Under the pieces are notes generated by a model, which was not told the DNA's origin, searched no databases, and worked only from the letters and a program-made list of their open reading frames with translations. Positions 1 to 8,899 of a stretch of 32,361 nt of DNA are shown here, one piece after another. The stretch is from positions 1 to 32,361 of the forward strand of contig DASPFY010000038.1 in NCBI GenBank assembly GCA_035620895.1, read 5' to 3'. The translations under genes and the position numbers were made by a program. Position 1 is the first letter of the stretch; every line of letters begins with the position of its first letter. Source of the stretch: TA-21 sp035620895. Lineage in GTDB: Archaea > Thermoproteota > Nitrososphaeria > Nitrososphaerales > Nitrososphaeraceae.

Positions 1-4
1 GATA

Positions 5-89
5 TGCGGGAGATGGGATTTGAACCCACGAACCCCTAAGGGATAAGAGCCTCAGTCTTACGCCGTTGACCAAGCTGGGCGACTCCCGC
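5..89 (-). tRNA. tRNA-Leu (anticodon GAG)
   Basis: Read on the minus strand, the acceptor stem GCGGGAG pairs with CTCCCGC and is followed by discriminator A; CCA is not encoded. The anticodon stem TAAGA/TCTTA encloses the loop CTGAGGC, giving anticodon GAG (Leu, CUC/CUU codons). A long variable arm (TCCCTTAGGGG) marks a class II tRNA, as expected for Leu. The T-arm is the canonical GTGGG-TTCAAAT-CCCAT form. No intron is seen. Confidence 0.96.
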
Positions 90-129
90 ATAGATTTAGC
101 GGTTCAAAAATCACTAATTTGAATATTTG

Positions 130-138
130 CTATATAAA
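130..138 (-). promoter_or_regulatory. Probable TATA box for tRNA-Leu
   Basis: On the minus strand the sequence TTTATATAG lies about 45 nt upstream of the tRNA 5' end. That would place transcription start near 108, with a short trailer to be removed by RNase P. It shares the intergenic region with the divergent rpoN promoter. This is inference from archaeal TATA spacing only. Confidence 0.4.
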
Positions 139-162
139 CACGAGAGCAGCAAATATATGGTT

Positions 163-170
163 TTTATAAG
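163..170 (+). promoter_or_regulatory. TATA box of the rpoN operon
   Basis: TTTATAAG is centred about 26 nt upstream of the rpoN ATG at 192. This is the spacing expected if transcription starts at or next to the start codon (leaderless mRNA), a common arrangement in archaea. No Shine-Dalgarno sequence is needed or obvious here. Confidence 0.6.
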
Positions 171-191
171 CCAACTGGAGATAAAAAACCA

Positions 192-428
192 ATGCTTATA
201 CCCGTAAGATGCTTTACGTGTGGGAATTTAATAGCTAACAAGTACGGTGAATATTCTAACCGGATCAAAGCTGGAGAGGACCCTGCAGTGGTTATGGACT
301 CTCTTAATATCAAGAGGTATTGCTGTAGGAGAATGTTTGTCTCTTCTGTCGAAACAATTTATCAGGTGATACCTTATTACGAAGCATTACGCAGGCGGAT
401 GTCAGAAATTGAATCAGAAATAGATTAA
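192..428 (+). CDS. rpoN: DNA-directed RNA polymerase subunit N (Rpo10)
   Basis: Small RNA polymerase subunit, the archaeal counterpart of eukaryotic Rpb10, which helps assemble the Rpo3/Rpo11 platform. The 78-residue length is usual for the family. The N-terminus MLIPVRCFTCG and the CCRRM motif supply the four zinc ligands (C7, C10, C44, C45). It opens the + strand run and lies 13 nt upstream of enolase. In many archaea rpoN, eno and rps2 sit together, so the context agrees. The start is an ATG with a well-placed TATA box. Identification is secure. Confidence 0.97.
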   Translation: MLIPVRCFTCGNLIANKYGEYSNRIKAGEDPAVVMDSLNIKRYCCRRMFVSSVETIYQVIPYYEALRRRMSEIESEID

Positions 429-441
429 GTTTGAAGTAAAT

Positions 442-1689
442 ATGCCTTTAATTTCATCATTGAAGGGAAGGATTGTTTTTAATAGTAGAGGCTCAAAGTC
501 GATAGAAATAGACGTAATTACAGATAACAAATTTCTTGGTAGAGCATCTGCTCCTTCAGGTGCTAGTGTAGGAAGTCATGAAGTACCAAGTTTTGTGGAC
601 AATAATCCAGAATTGACATTAAAGACATTCGAATCAAATATGACTAAATTTATTGGGGTTGATGCTGCAGATTCTAAGGCCATTTTTGAAATTCTCAAAT
701 CATTAGATACTTCCAATAACTTTAGTAGAATTGGCGGATCTGTAGCTTATGCTTTGAGTATTGCGACTGCAGCTTCTGCTTCACTGTCATTAGGCGTACC
801 TCTTTTTGCAATGCTAAATGACCAAGGGCCATATCAGCTTCCTTACCCTCTAGGAAACATAGTTGGAGGAGGATCCCATGCAGGCCCTGGTACGCCTGAT
901 ATTCAGGAAGTTCTTGTCTGTCCAATGGGAGCTAGGACTATCATGGAGGCATTAGAGACCAATTTCAATATTCATAAAGAAGTTAGGATGGTTTTAGAAA
1001 AAATAGATAAAAAATTTACATATGGTAGGGGGGATGAAGGCGCCTGGGCACCCAATGTGAATAATGATGAAGCTGTATCAATAGTGGCACAAGCAGTGGA
1101 AAATGCAGGGCTGAAACTGGGCAGAGATGTGGCTTTGGGTATCGATTTTGCAAGTTCTTCAATGTGGGATTCTACCAGAAAAATTTATGATTATTCGAGA
1201 CAGGGACTTGTTAGAAATACCGAAGAGCAGATAGGTTTTGTGGAGGACTTGATAAAGAACTATCATTTAATTTATGCCGAGGATCCTGTTAATGAAGATG
1301 ATTTTGAGAGTATGGCACTCCTTACTAAAAGAAATAAGAATTGTCTTATTACTGGTGACGACATGCTTGTAACTAGCACCGATAGGTTACATGATGCGTG
1401 CAAGTATGGAGCTTGTAATGGAGCAATTTTGAAAGTTAATCAAGCTGGTACATTGTATAATGCTTTGGATTTTGCAGATAATTGTACGAAAAATAATATC
1501 AAGATAATAACTTCGCATAGATCTGGAGAATCGATTGATGCACATATATCACATATAGCGATAGCAACAAACTCTAAAATGATAAAAACTGGCGTTGTTG
1601 GAGGCGAAAGAGTATCTAAATTAAACGAACTTTTAAGACTTTCAGAGTATGATTTAATAAAAGGCATGATTGATTTGTCTTTCAACTAA
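442..1689 (+). CDS. eno: Enolase (phosphopyruvate hydratase)
   Basis: Interconverts 2-phosphoglycerate and phosphoenolpyruvate in the cytoplasm, in glycolysis/gluconeogenesis. The 415 residues are close to the usual length of about 420. Family signatures are visible in order: the mobile loop SAPSGASVGSHE near residue 37, the HAGPGTPDIQE segment near 147, the metal ligands in YAEDPVNEDD and ITGDD, the catalytic lysine in ILKVNQAG, and the C-terminal ITSHRSGE signature. It follows rpoN closely and runs directly into rps2 (1 nt between stop and next ATG), so the three genes are probably co-transcribed. Confidence 0.97.
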   Translation: MPLISSLKGRIVFNSRGSKSIEIDVITDNKFLGRASAPSGASVGSHEVPSFVDNNPELTLKTFESNMTKFIGVDAADSKAIFEILKSLDTSNNFSRIGGSVAYALSIATAASASLSLGVPLFAMLNDQGPYQLPYPLGNIVGGGSHAGPGTPDIQEVLVCPMGARTIMEALETNFNIHKEVRMVLEKIDKKFTYGRGDEGAWAPNVNNDEAVSIVAQAVENAGLKLGRDVALGIDFASSSMWDSTRKIYDYSRQGLVRNTEEQIGFVEDLIKNYHLIYAEDPVNEDDFESMALLTKRNKNCLITGDDMLVTSTDRLHDACKYGACNGAILKVNQAGTLYNALDFADNCTKNNIKIITSHRSGESIDAHISHIAIATNSKMIKTGVVGGERVSKLNELLRLSEYDLIKGMIDLSFN

Positions 1690-1690
1690 A

Positions 1691-2416
1691 ATGGCAAGTG
1701 CAAACCAAGAAGAAAACGCTGACGACGCTCTAAGGGAAACTGAGAATCAAAAATCTGAAGACACTCCTAGCCAGACATTCATCGAAAATAGAGAAGATAG
1801 CGAGGAGATTGAAAATGATAATCTCGAAAAAATGATACTTTCAACAGGAATACGTGTAGGAACTCCTGTAAAAACAAAATTTATGTCACCTTTCATAGTT
1901 CGTGCAAATCCTGAGGGTCTTTATATTTTAGATATTAGTAAGACGCTGACGAGGATAGATGTTGCTGCCAAGTTTATTGGGAGGGCAGATATTTCTAAAA
2001 TCATAGTTACGTCTGCCAGAGAATATGGAAAAACTCCTGTCCAGAAATTTTGTGAGGCGACCGGAGCATCCGGAATTATAGGACGCTTCATGCCTGGAAC
2101 ATTCACGAATCCCTCTTTGGAAAGTTATATGGAACCGCAGGTAGTAATTGTCACTGATCCTCAAGCCGACCAGCAAGCTGTGCTAGAGGCAACTAGGGCC
2201 GGCGTTCCAGTTGTTGCAATAGCAAATAGTGATAACGTTACCTCGAATGTAGACCTGGTTATTCCTGCAAACAACAGAGGAAGAAAGGCACTTGCGACCG
2301 TGTATTGGTTACTTACGAGGGAAGTATTGAAGAAGCAGGGTAAAATAAAATCGGATAATGAAATGAAGATATCGATCGATGACTTTGAGACCAAATTGGT
2401 CGAAGAGATATCTTGA
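1691..2416 (+). CDS. rps2: 30S ribosomal protein S2
   Basis: Small-subunit ribosomal protein of the archaeal/eukaryal SA-S2 family. The core begins near residue 45 (LSTGIRVGTPVKTKFM) and contains DISKTLTRIDVAAKF, the GRFMPGTFTNP signature and the VVIVTDPQADQQAV / VPVVAIANSDN strands typical of S2. The first 40 or so residues form an acidic, probably disordered extension. I place the start at the ATG at 1691, directly after the enolase stop; a longer reading from 1670 would run back into enolase with no support. The stop overlaps the TTG start of the next gene. Confidence 0.96.
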   Translation: MASANQEENADDALRETENQKSEDTPSQTFIENREDSEEIENDNLEKMILSTGIRVGTPVKTKFMSPFIVRANPEGLYILDISKTLTRIDVAAKFIGRADISKIIVTSAREYGKTPVQKFCEATGASGIIGRFMPGTFTNPSLESYMEPQVVIVTDPQADQQAVLEATRAGVPVVAIANSDNVTSNVDLVIPANNRGRKALATVYWLLTREVLKKQGKIKSDNEMKISIDDFETKLVEEIS

Positions 2417-3255
2417 ATTCCTCTAAAAGAGAACCTGCCGTTTCTGGAATATTTTATCCAAAAAATCCTACTGAACTCAATAAAAACCTAGAGTCATTAT
2501 TTATAGATTCAAATTTCGGCCCAGGAAATTTACCACCATCTAGTAATAATGAACGAATATATGGAATGATCAGTCCTCATGCAGGATATATGTATTCTGG
2601 CGCTGTAGCTGCACAGGGTTATTACAAATTATCTTCATCTAAATTTGAATCGGCAATTATTCTTGGTCCGAATCATTACGGATTGGGTAGCGAGGTAGCA
2701 ATAATGAATATAGGTTCTTGGAAAACTCCTCTAGGAGAAATAGAGATTGATTCTGAAGTGGCAGAAGAAATTCACCGAAATTGTGATATTGTTAATATCG
2801 ATGAGCAAGCACATTCCAGAGATCATTGTATTGAAGTTCAACTTCCGTTCCTTCAATACATAAGAAAGGAATTCAAAATAGTTCCAATCATTCTTATTAA
2901 CCAGAGCAAGAATACCTGTAAAAAACTTGGTAACGATATATATGAATCAATAAAGGAACGAAACTTGATTCCAATAGCTTCTTCGGATCTGACACACTAC
3001 GAATCAAATAGTCAAGCCTATGAAAAAGACAATCTCTTAATATCTGCAATCCTCTCACTCGATATTGAAAAATTTTATTCAATATTGATTTCGTATAATG
3101 TTACAGCATGTGGCTATGGCGCCATCGCTACAGTTATGGAAATATCAAAAAAAATGGGGGCAACCAAAGGCAAGTTGTTGAGATATGCCACAAGCGGGGA
3201 CGTAGCAGGAGATAATAAATCAGTTGTTGGTTACTCATCAATTTTATTTGTATGA
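2413..3255 (+). CDS. MEMO1-family protein (AmmeMemoRadiSam protein B)
   Basis: Member of the MEMO family, a fold related to class III extradiol dioxygenases with a metal-binding His set. Visible signatures are REPAVSGIFYP at the N-terminus, GMISPHAGYMYSG near residue 53, ILGPNHYG, the HSRDHCIEVQLPFLQ block, SSDLTHY and ACGYGAI. At 280 residues it is full length. The start is TTG (2413), overlapping the rps2 stop, and its stop overlaps the mevalonate kinase ATG, so translation is probably coupled on both sides. Its biochemical role in archaea is not established. Location beside mevalonate kinase is a recurring archaeal arrangement and suggests a link to isoprenoid metabolism, which is inference. 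Confidence 0.9.
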   Translation: MNSSKREPAVSGIFYPKNPTELNKNLESLFIDSNFGPGNLPPSSNNERIYGMISPHAGYMYSGAVAAQGYYKLSSSKFESAIILGPNHYGLGSEVAIMNIGSWKTPLGEIEIDSEVAEEIHRNCDIVNIDEQAHSRDHCIEVQLPFLQYIRKEFKIVPIILINQSKNTCKKLGNDIYESIKERNLIPIASSDLTHYESNSQAYEKDNLLISAILSLDIEKFYSILISYNVTACGYGAIATVMEISKKMGATKGKLLRYATSGDVAGDNKSVVGYSSILFV

Positions 3256-4238
3256 ATTACCGTACCAATAAGGTTGTATCATCAGCTCCTGCAAAGTTAA
3301 TCCTTTTTGGGGAACACTTCGTAGTGTATAGTAACCCTGCCATTGTAGCAGCAATAAACAAAAGAATAAGTGTGCAAGCGCAGGTTAATGACAAGTCACA
3401 GATTAATATCAAATCCGGAGAAAATTCATTAAGTGTACCATCGTTAAGTAAAGATGAACTTATTACATCTAATGATAACAGTTTATTATTTCTACATCCA
3501 ATCTTTAAGTGTGTAAAACATGTCTTATCAGAAAAAAATTTACTTAATGTGGGAATAAATTTGGATATTGATTCACAAATTCCCTATGGAGAGGGTCTGG
3601 GATCTTCGGCAGCATCATGCGTGTCAACCGTTGCAGCGCTTTATTCCTTGTTTTCAAACCGTGACAGGAATCAGATATATGAGACCGCGAGAATCATGGA
3701 GCAAAACATACATATGAATTCATCAGGCATAGATTGTTATGTCTCAACTTTTGGTGGGATAGTTAATTTCGAACCCAATAAAGGATTCAGTAATATAAGA
3801 CCAAAAAAGAAATTCACGCTCCTCGTTGGTACCACTGGAGTAAAACATTCGACAGGCGAAGTAGTCTCAGAGGTCAAGCAATTCAGGCAACGAAATTCTA
3901 GTGTATTTAAAGATCTTTCCATAAAAGCTCATGCGATTTGTAAGAGAGCAATGAATTCAATATATGAGGGCAATGAAATGGAACTTGGAAATATGCTCAC
4001 TGAAAATCACAAATTATTATCAAGGTTAGGTGTATCGCATCCAAAGATAGAAAAATTGATTGAAGATTGTCTCGATAGTGGTGCTTTAGGCGCAAAATTG
4101 ACTGGTGCGGGTAAAGGGGGTGCAATAATTGCACTTATGCCAAATGACAGAAGTAAGGAGTTATTAACCAAGATAAGCAGAGGTTCAGGCAAATGGATGC
4201 TAGTAGAATTTGATTATGATGGAGTAGTTTTTGGTTGA
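3252..4238 (+). CDS. mvk: Mevalonate kinase (GHMP family)
   Basis: Phosphorylates mevalonate to 5-phosphomevalonate, the first kinase step of the archaeal mevalonate pathway. GHMP-kinase landmarks are present: SAPAKLILFGEH at residues 11-22 with K15, the nucleotide loop PYGEGLGSSAA at 111-121, the catalytic aspartate in SSGIDCYVSTFGG (D161), and the C-terminal LTGAGKGG glycine loop. Length 328 fits the family. Its ATG overlaps the MEMO stop (ATGA). The neighbouring ipk, fni and GGPP synthase complete most of the route to C20 prenyl diphosphate. Homoserine or galactokinase paralogues are unlikely given the context. Confidence 0.95.
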   Translation: MNYRTNKVVSSAPAKLILFGEHFVVYSNPAIVAAINKRISVQAQVNDKSQINIKSGENSLSVPSLSKDELITSNDNSLLFLHPIFKCVKHVLSEKNLLNVGINLDIDSQIPYGEGLGSSAASCVSTVAALYSLFSNRDRNQIYETARIMEQNIHMNSSGIDCYVSTFGGIVNFEPNKGFSNIRPKKKFTLLVGTTGVKHSTGEVVSEVKQFRQRNSSVFKDLSIKAHAICKRAMNSIYEGNEMELGNMLTENHKLLSRLGVSHPKIEKLIEDCLDSGALGAKLTGAGKGGAIIALMPNDRSKELLTKISRGSGKWMLVEFDYDGVVFG

Positions 4239-4258
4239 TTTTGGCTTTGGTATCAAGA

Positions 4259-4266
4259 TTTAAATT
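4259..4266 (+). promoter_or_regulatory. Internal promoter (TATA box) before ipk
   Basis: TTTAAATT is centred about 26-27 nt before the ipk ATG at 4289, in the only sizeable gap (50 nt) of the mevalonate cluster. The spacing predicts a leaderless transcript, so ipk-fni-GGPP synthase can probably be transcribed separately from the upstream ribosomal/MEMO/mvk genes. Confidence 0.55.
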
Positions 4267-4288
4267 TTCTTAAAAAAACCTAACCATA

Positions 4289-5068
4289 ATGCAGCAAGAT
4301 GTTGTTCTGATTAAACTGGGCGGCTCGGTTGTTACTCATAAGGAAAGACCGATGACTATCAACAAGATTGCCATTGATAGAATCTTTAAATCACTTTTAT
4401 CGATAAAAGTTCCAATCATACTTGTTCATGGCGGGGGCTCTTTTGGACACTATTGGTCAATAAAGTATGATATGCATTCCAAACCCGATAGGCATCCGTC
4501 CGAAGGTATAGCGGTGGTTCATGAATCAATGATTTCATTAAACCACGCAATAGTCAAATCAATGATAAAATTCAAGTTGAATCCTTACGCTGTTCCACCT
4601 TTTTCATTTATTTCGGGTAATAAACCTCTTGCGAAAAAGATTTCTGAGTTAGCATCAATAACTAGAGACAAGATAATACCAGTAACATATGGAGACATTG
4701 TATATAGAGCAAATCATAAATATTCAATACTATCGGGTGATGAATTGATGACAATGATCTCCCATGTTTTAAAGCCGAAAAAAGTAATCTTTGTAGTCAA
4801 TGTGGATGGAATATATAGAGATCCTCAGGGCAAGCAAGTAATACAAACAATTGAAGAAAAATCATTAATTAAATTTTCAAATGTAAATTTTGATATAACG
4901 GGTGGTATGAAAAGAAAAGTGCGTGAAGCATTAAAGATTTCACTTAGTGGTATGGATGTACATTTTGTAAATGGCTTCAAGCCTGAAAGACTCCTGAAAT
5001 TAATAGAAAACAAGAAAACAGAAGGTACAGTAATAAAGGGAAAAAGGTCCAGTACCCGAAATGCCTGA
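4289..5068 (+). CDS. ipk: Isopentenyl phosphate kinase
   Basis: Phosphorylates isopentenyl phosphate to isopentenyl diphosphate, the kinase that marks the archaeal variants of the mevalonate pathway. It belongs to the amino-acid-kinase superfamily: IKLGGSVVTHK at residues 8-18, VHGGGSFGHYW at 46-56, ILSGDELMT, and DITGGMKRKV near the end. The His in GGSFGH (H54) corresponds to the phosphate-recognising histidine that separates IPKs from other amino-acid kinases. Length 259 is typical. It overlaps fni by 8 nt. The enzymes that convert phosphomevalonate to isopentenyl phosphate are not in this window. Confidence 0.95.
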   Translation: MQQDVVLIKLGGSVVTHKERPMTINKIAIDRIFKSLLSIKVPIILVHGGGSFGHYWSIKYDMHSKPDRHPSEGIAVVHESMISLNHAIVKSMIKFKLNPYAVPPFSFISGNKPLAKKISELASITRDKIIPVTYGDIVYRANHKYSILSGDELMTMISHVLKPKKVIFVVNVDGIYRDPQGKQVIQTIEEKSLIKFSNVNFDITGGMKRKVREALKISLSGMDVHFVNGFKPERLLKLIENKKTEGTVIKGKRSSTRNA

Positions 5069-6155
5069 TGAATCTGACTCTCCTTCAGATATCGAAGTAA
5101 TAAAACAACGAAAAAAGGAAGGAATAGTTATTCCTTTAACTAGGAACGTTCAAGCAAAAGAATCATCTACATATTTAGAATATGTCAAGTTAATTCATAA
5201 TGCTTTGCCAGAAATTGATTACGAAGTTGTTAAAATTAACCAAAATTTTCTTAATCACAATTTCAAGGCGCCAATTATTATTGATTCTATGACTGGAGGT
5301 ACTCCTGAGGCAACAAAAATAAATTCTAGGTTGTCACTTATTGCTGAAAAATTTGGTCTGGGTATGGGACTGGGTAGTCAAAGAGCTGGTCTTTTAAGCA
5401 GTGAGCTTGCTGAAACTTATTCGATAGCTAGATCAAATGCGCCTAGTGCATTTCTTGTTGCCAATATTGGCGGTGCGCAGCTATCGAAGGGGCTGAAAGT
5501 TCAGGAAATCCAGAATATGATTGAAATGATTGAAGCAAATGCTCTTGTCGTGCACCTGAATCCCTTGCAAGAACTAATTCAACCAGAGGGAGAACCAAAG
5601 TACAAGGGAGTTTTATCAAAAATCAAAGAAATTTGTGTAAATTTTGATATTCCGATAATTGTAAAGGAGGTCGGAGCTGGGATTTCAATGGAAGTTGCTA
5701 AAAAGTTAGAGTCTGCGGGGGTCTCCGCAATTAATGTTGCTGGTTCTGGTGGAACCAGCTGGGCAGGTGTAGAAAAATTAAGGGCTGAAACAGCACATGA
5801 CCCAAATAAGATAAATTTGGGAGAATTATTTTGGGATTGGGGCATCCCCACAGCAGTAAGTTTGATAGAAGTGAGAAATTCAGTAAAGATACCGGTTATC
5901 GCATCAGGTGGAATTCGAAATGGCTTAGAAATTGCCAAATGTATAGCTTTAGGAGCAAATATGTGCGGAATGGCCTTCCCTTTTCTCAGACATGCATCGA
6001 AGTCTTTTGAAAGCTTGTGTGAATTTACCAATAAGACTTTGATTGAATTGAAGAGTACGATGTTTCTTGTTGGCAGTAAAAATATAGCTGAATTAGCAAA
6101 ATCCAGATTCATAATCACTGGAGAATTAGCAAAGGCGAAACAATGGATAATTTGA
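5061..6155 (+). CDS. fni: Type 2 isopentenyl-diphosphate delta-isomerase
   Basis: FMN-dependent isomerase interconverting IPP and DMAPP, the type used by archaea and unrelated to the human type 1 enzyme. Recognisable TIM-barrel blocks are RKKEGIVIPL near the N-terminus, DSMTGGT, GLGSQRAGL, the substrate/Mg segment LNPLQELIQPEGEP, the strand IPIIVKEVGAG, the phosphate-binding NVAGSGGTSW, and IASGGIRNG. Length 364 is normal. It overlaps both neighbours (ipk by 8 nt, GGPP synthase by 13 nt), which indicates one translational unit making IPP, DMAPP and then GGPP. Confidence 0.96.
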   Translation: MPDESDSPSDIEVIKQRKKEGIVIPLTRNVQAKESSTYLEYVKLIHNALPEIDYEVVKINQNFLNHNFKAPIIIDSMTGGTPEATKINSRLSLIAEKFGLGMGLGSQRAGLLSSELAETYSIARSNAPSAFLVANIGGAQLSKGLKVQEIQNMIEMIEANALVVHLNPLQELIQPEGEPKYKGVLSKIKEICVNFDIPIIVKEVGAGISMEVAKKLESAGVSAINVAGSGGTSWAGVEKLRAETAHDPNKINLGELFWDWGIPTAVSLIEVRNSVKIPVIASGGIRNGLEIAKCIALGANMCGMAFPFLRHASKSFESLCEFTNKTLIELKSTMFLVGSKNIAELAKSRFIITGELAKAKQWII

Positions 6156-7144
6156 AAGACGATCTTAATGATGTGGTATCACGCGTAAGAAACTTTACCT
6201 TATCGGTACTTGAAGGTGAACCAAACAAGTTGTATGATGCGTCCCGTACCTATTTAGCCAGTGGAGGAAAGAAACTCAGGCCTTTCATGGTAATAAAGAG
6301 TTGTGAAATGTTTGCTGGGAGAGAAGAAAAAGCGTTACCAGCTGCAGCTGCAGTTGAGCTAATCCATAATTTTTCTCTAATCCATGATGATATCATGGAT
6401 AATGATGATATTCGTCATGGGATCTCTACGGTTCATAAGAAATATGGACTACCAATTGCACTTATAGCTGGAGATATCTTATTCTCCAAGGCATTTCAAG
6501 TACTCTCTTTACATGGTAAAAGTGTAGGTCATGATGATAATATCATTGCTGAAATGAATAGGATACTCTCTACTTCATGTGTCCATGTATGCGAAGGTCA
6601 AGGTCTCGATATCCAGATGGCTTCCAGTAATAAGATTCCAACTATAGGTGAATATTTGGAGATGATACGAAAGAAAACTGCGTCCCTCTTTGAGGTTTCT
6701 TGTGCACTTGGCGTTCTATCTTCTGCAGAGCCTCTTGAGGATAACGTGGACAATCTTTCTAAATTTGGACGATTTACTGGAATTGCATTTCAGTTAATAG
6801 ATGATTTAATAGGAGTAACCGGTGATCCTAAACTCACTGGAAAAGCAGTTGGAAATGATATAAGAGAGGGAAAAAAGACATTTCCGATACTATTCGCATT
6901 AGAACATGCAGACACAAATAAGAGAGAGAAAATTATGAAAGTATTTGGATTCAAGGGGGCAAACCGTGACTATGTTGAAGAGGCCGTTTCTGCAATATCT
7001 TCCTTGAATATAGAAGAAGAGGTGCGGAGAACAGCTCATGATAATATGGTCAAAGCGTTTGAGTCCATAAGTAGTTATGATGAAACAGACGCGAAAAATG
7101 CTCTTGTATCTTCTGCAAAGTTTATAGTCGAAAGGAGTTTATAG
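6143..7144 (+). CDS. idsA: Geranylgeranyl diphosphate synthase (polyprenyl synthetase)
   Basis: Condenses DMAPP with IPP to the C20 precursor of archaeal ether lipids. Family features: GGKKLRPF near residue 41, first aspartate-rich motif DDIMD at 82-86, RKKTASLF, GIAFQLIDDLIG (second Asp-rich motif) and GKKTFPI. Phe77, five residues before the first motif, matches the aromatic chain-length determinant of archaeal type I GGPP synthases, so C20 is the expected product; a longer-chain product cannot be excluded without assay. It overlaps fni by 13 nt and is followed 4 nt later by gltX. Length 333 is typical. Confidence 0.93.
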   Translation: MDNLKDDLNDVVSRVRNFTLSVLEGEPNKLYDASRTYLASGGKKLRPFMVIKSCEMFAGREEKALPAAAAVELIHNFSLIHDDIMDNDDIRHGISTVHKKYGLPIALIAGDILFSKAFQVLSLHGKSVGHDDNIIAEMNRILSTSCVHVCEGQGLDIQMASSNKIPTIGEYLEMIRKKTASLFEVSCALGVLSSAEPLEDNVDNLSKFGRFTGIAFQLIDDLIGVTGDPKLTGKAVGNDIREGKKTFPILFALEHADTNKREKIMKVFGFKGANRDYVEEAVSAISSLNIEEEVRRTAHDNMVKAFESISSYDETDAKNALVSSAKFIVERSL

Positions 7145-7148
7145 TCTT

Positions 7149-8894
7149 ATGAAGAGTAACGATGAAATTCATAGATTAGTTAATGCTATAGCTCTGAAAA
7201 ATGCATTTGAACATGCAGGAATAACTAACGTAAATACCGTCCTCTCAAGAATACTGGGCCTGAAACCTGAGTTAAAAAAGGAATTAAAGACATTGATAGA
7301 AGAAATTAGAACCGAAGTAGATTTCGTAAATAAGTTAGACCTTGAACAGCAAAAAAAATTTTTGGATGAAATAAATTCAATTCACAGCAAATTCGATTCA
7401 AAGTCAAAACATGACCAAATGGATTCACATCCATTGCCAGAGCTCCAAATGACAGGAACTCAAGTGGTCACTAGATTTCCACCGGAGCCTAATGGTTATC
7501 TTCACATAGGCCACGCGAAAGCAGTCATAATAGATGAAGAATACGCCAGAATTTATGGCGGTAAACTCATTCTGCGTTTCGACGATACGAATCCACTGAA
7601 TGAAAAATTAGAGTATTACGAATCCATTAAGAATGATCTAGAATGGCTAGGGGTTAAGCCAGATATAGTAAAAAACACATCTGATGATATACTTGTTCTA
7701 CACGACTATGGCAAAAAACTAACAAGAAGTGGAAATGCTTATGTTTGTACTTGTGATATTAACAAGATCCGAAAGTTAAGAATGCAACAGGTTGAATGTC
7801 CATGCAGAGCTTATATTAATGACAGGGATCAAAATAGCGAAAGACTGGACAAGATATTTGACGGAACATATCATCAAAATGAAGCAATAATAAGATTCAA
7901 GGGAAATATGCATGACAATAATACTGTTTTGAGAGATCCTACTCTCTTTAGGATCATAGAGGCACCGCATCCACTTGTGGGGGAAAAGGTACAAGTATGG
8001 CCTACTTATGATTTTGCTGCTCCTATTGAAGATAGCCTTGATGGGGTCAGTCATGCACTGAGAACTAAGGAGTATGAGCTGCGTAATGCCCTGTACTTAA
8101 ACATTTTAGATAAATTGGAATTAAGAAAACCAATAGTTGTTGAATTCTCAAGATTAGAATTTGAAAACATGCCAGTTTCCAAAAGAAAAATTAAACAATT
8201 GATAGATGATGGTCTAATTACATGCTGGGATGACCCACGTCTGCTCACTTTGTCAGCAATGCGTAGAAGAGGCTTTGATCCGAAAGCGATCAGAAGTTTT
8301 GTTTTGACTCTTGGATTAACTTTGGCAGAAACAAAACCCCCCTTTAAGACTCTGGAATCAATAAATAGGAAAATAATTGATCCTATAGCCATTAGACTTT
8401 TTTTTGTCAAAGATCCCATAATGTTAAATGTTGATGATGGTAAAAATACCAACGTTACTTTAAGTAATCATCCAACAAGGGATCTTGGAACAAGAGAAAT
8501 TGAGGTCTCTAATGTGTTTTATATTTCACGAGATGATGCCATTTCTCTTGCACGAGATAAAGAAGTAAGACTCATGGAATTATATAATATAAAAATTAAG
8601 GATATAGATTTAGAGAATAAAAAAGTAATTACTGCTTCTTATCTTGACAACGAAATTGTACGGGATATGAAGAAGATTCAATGGGTATCAGACAAGAACA
8701 TGACAAGTTACAACATCCTAGTTCCAAAGGAACTTTATCTTAATGACAAATTTAATCCCAATAGTTTGGAAAATATTGAAGGATACGCTGAGGCTTCTGT
8801 TCTTCAGCTAAAATCCCCTACTCCGATACAATTGATTAGATTTGGTTTTTGTAATACCCATGATAAAACCTCTGCTATTTTTATACACAGGTAA
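7149..8894 (+). CDS. gltX: Glutamyl-tRNA synthetase (archaeal GlxRS type)
   Basis: Class I aminoacyl-tRNA synthetase charging tRNA-Glu, and in most archaea also tRNA-Gln, which is then amidated by GatDE. About 95 N-terminal helical residues precede the catalytic domain. The domain starts at TRFPPEPNGYLHIGHAK, with HIGH signature H119-H122, followed by RFDDTNP; the KMSKS-equivalent loop is PVSKRKI. A C-terminal anticodon-binding beta-barrel follows. Length 581 agrees with archaeal GluRS. The ATG lies 4 nt after the GGPP synthase stop, with GGAG about 11 nt upstream, so it is probably co-transcribed. True GlnRS is less likely in archaea. Confidence 0.95.
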   Translation: MKSNDEIHRLVNAIALKNAFEHAGITNVNTVLSRILGLKPELKKELKTLIEEIRTEVDFVNKLDLEQQKKFLDEINSIHSKFDSKSKHDQMDSHPLPELQMTGTQVVTRFPPEPNGYLHIGHAKAVIIDEEYARIYGGKLILRFDDTNPLNEKLEYYESIKNDLEWLGVKPDIVKNTSDDILVLHDYGKKLTRSGNAYVCTCDINKIRKLRMQQVECPCRAYINDRDQNSERLDKIFDGTYHQNEAIIRFKGNMHDNNTVLRDPTLFRIIEAPHPLVGEKVQVWPTYDFAAPIEDSLDGVSHALRTKEYELRNALYLNILDKLELRKPIVVEFSRLEFENMPVSKRKIKQLIDDGLITCWDDPRLLTLSAMRRRGFDPKAIRSFVLTLGLTLAETKPPFKTLESINRKIIDPIAIRLFFVKDPIMLNVDDGKNTNVTLSNHPTRDLGTREIEVSNVFYISRDDAISLARDKEVRLMELYNIKIKDIDLENKKVITASYLDNEIVRDMKKIQWVSDKNMTSYNILVPKELYLNDKFNPNSLENIEGYAEASVLQLKSPTPIQLIRFGFCNTHDKTSAIFIHR

Positions 8895-8899
8895 ACAAA

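Noticed and set aside
5579..6118. 179-codon open frame on the minus strand
   Set aside because: It lies wholly inside fni, whose protein matches the type 2 IPP isomerase family along its full length; the antisense frame has no recognisable domain.
8051..8452. 133-codon minus-strand frame
   Set aside because: Antisense shadow of gltX; no promoter, ribosome-binding site or domain.
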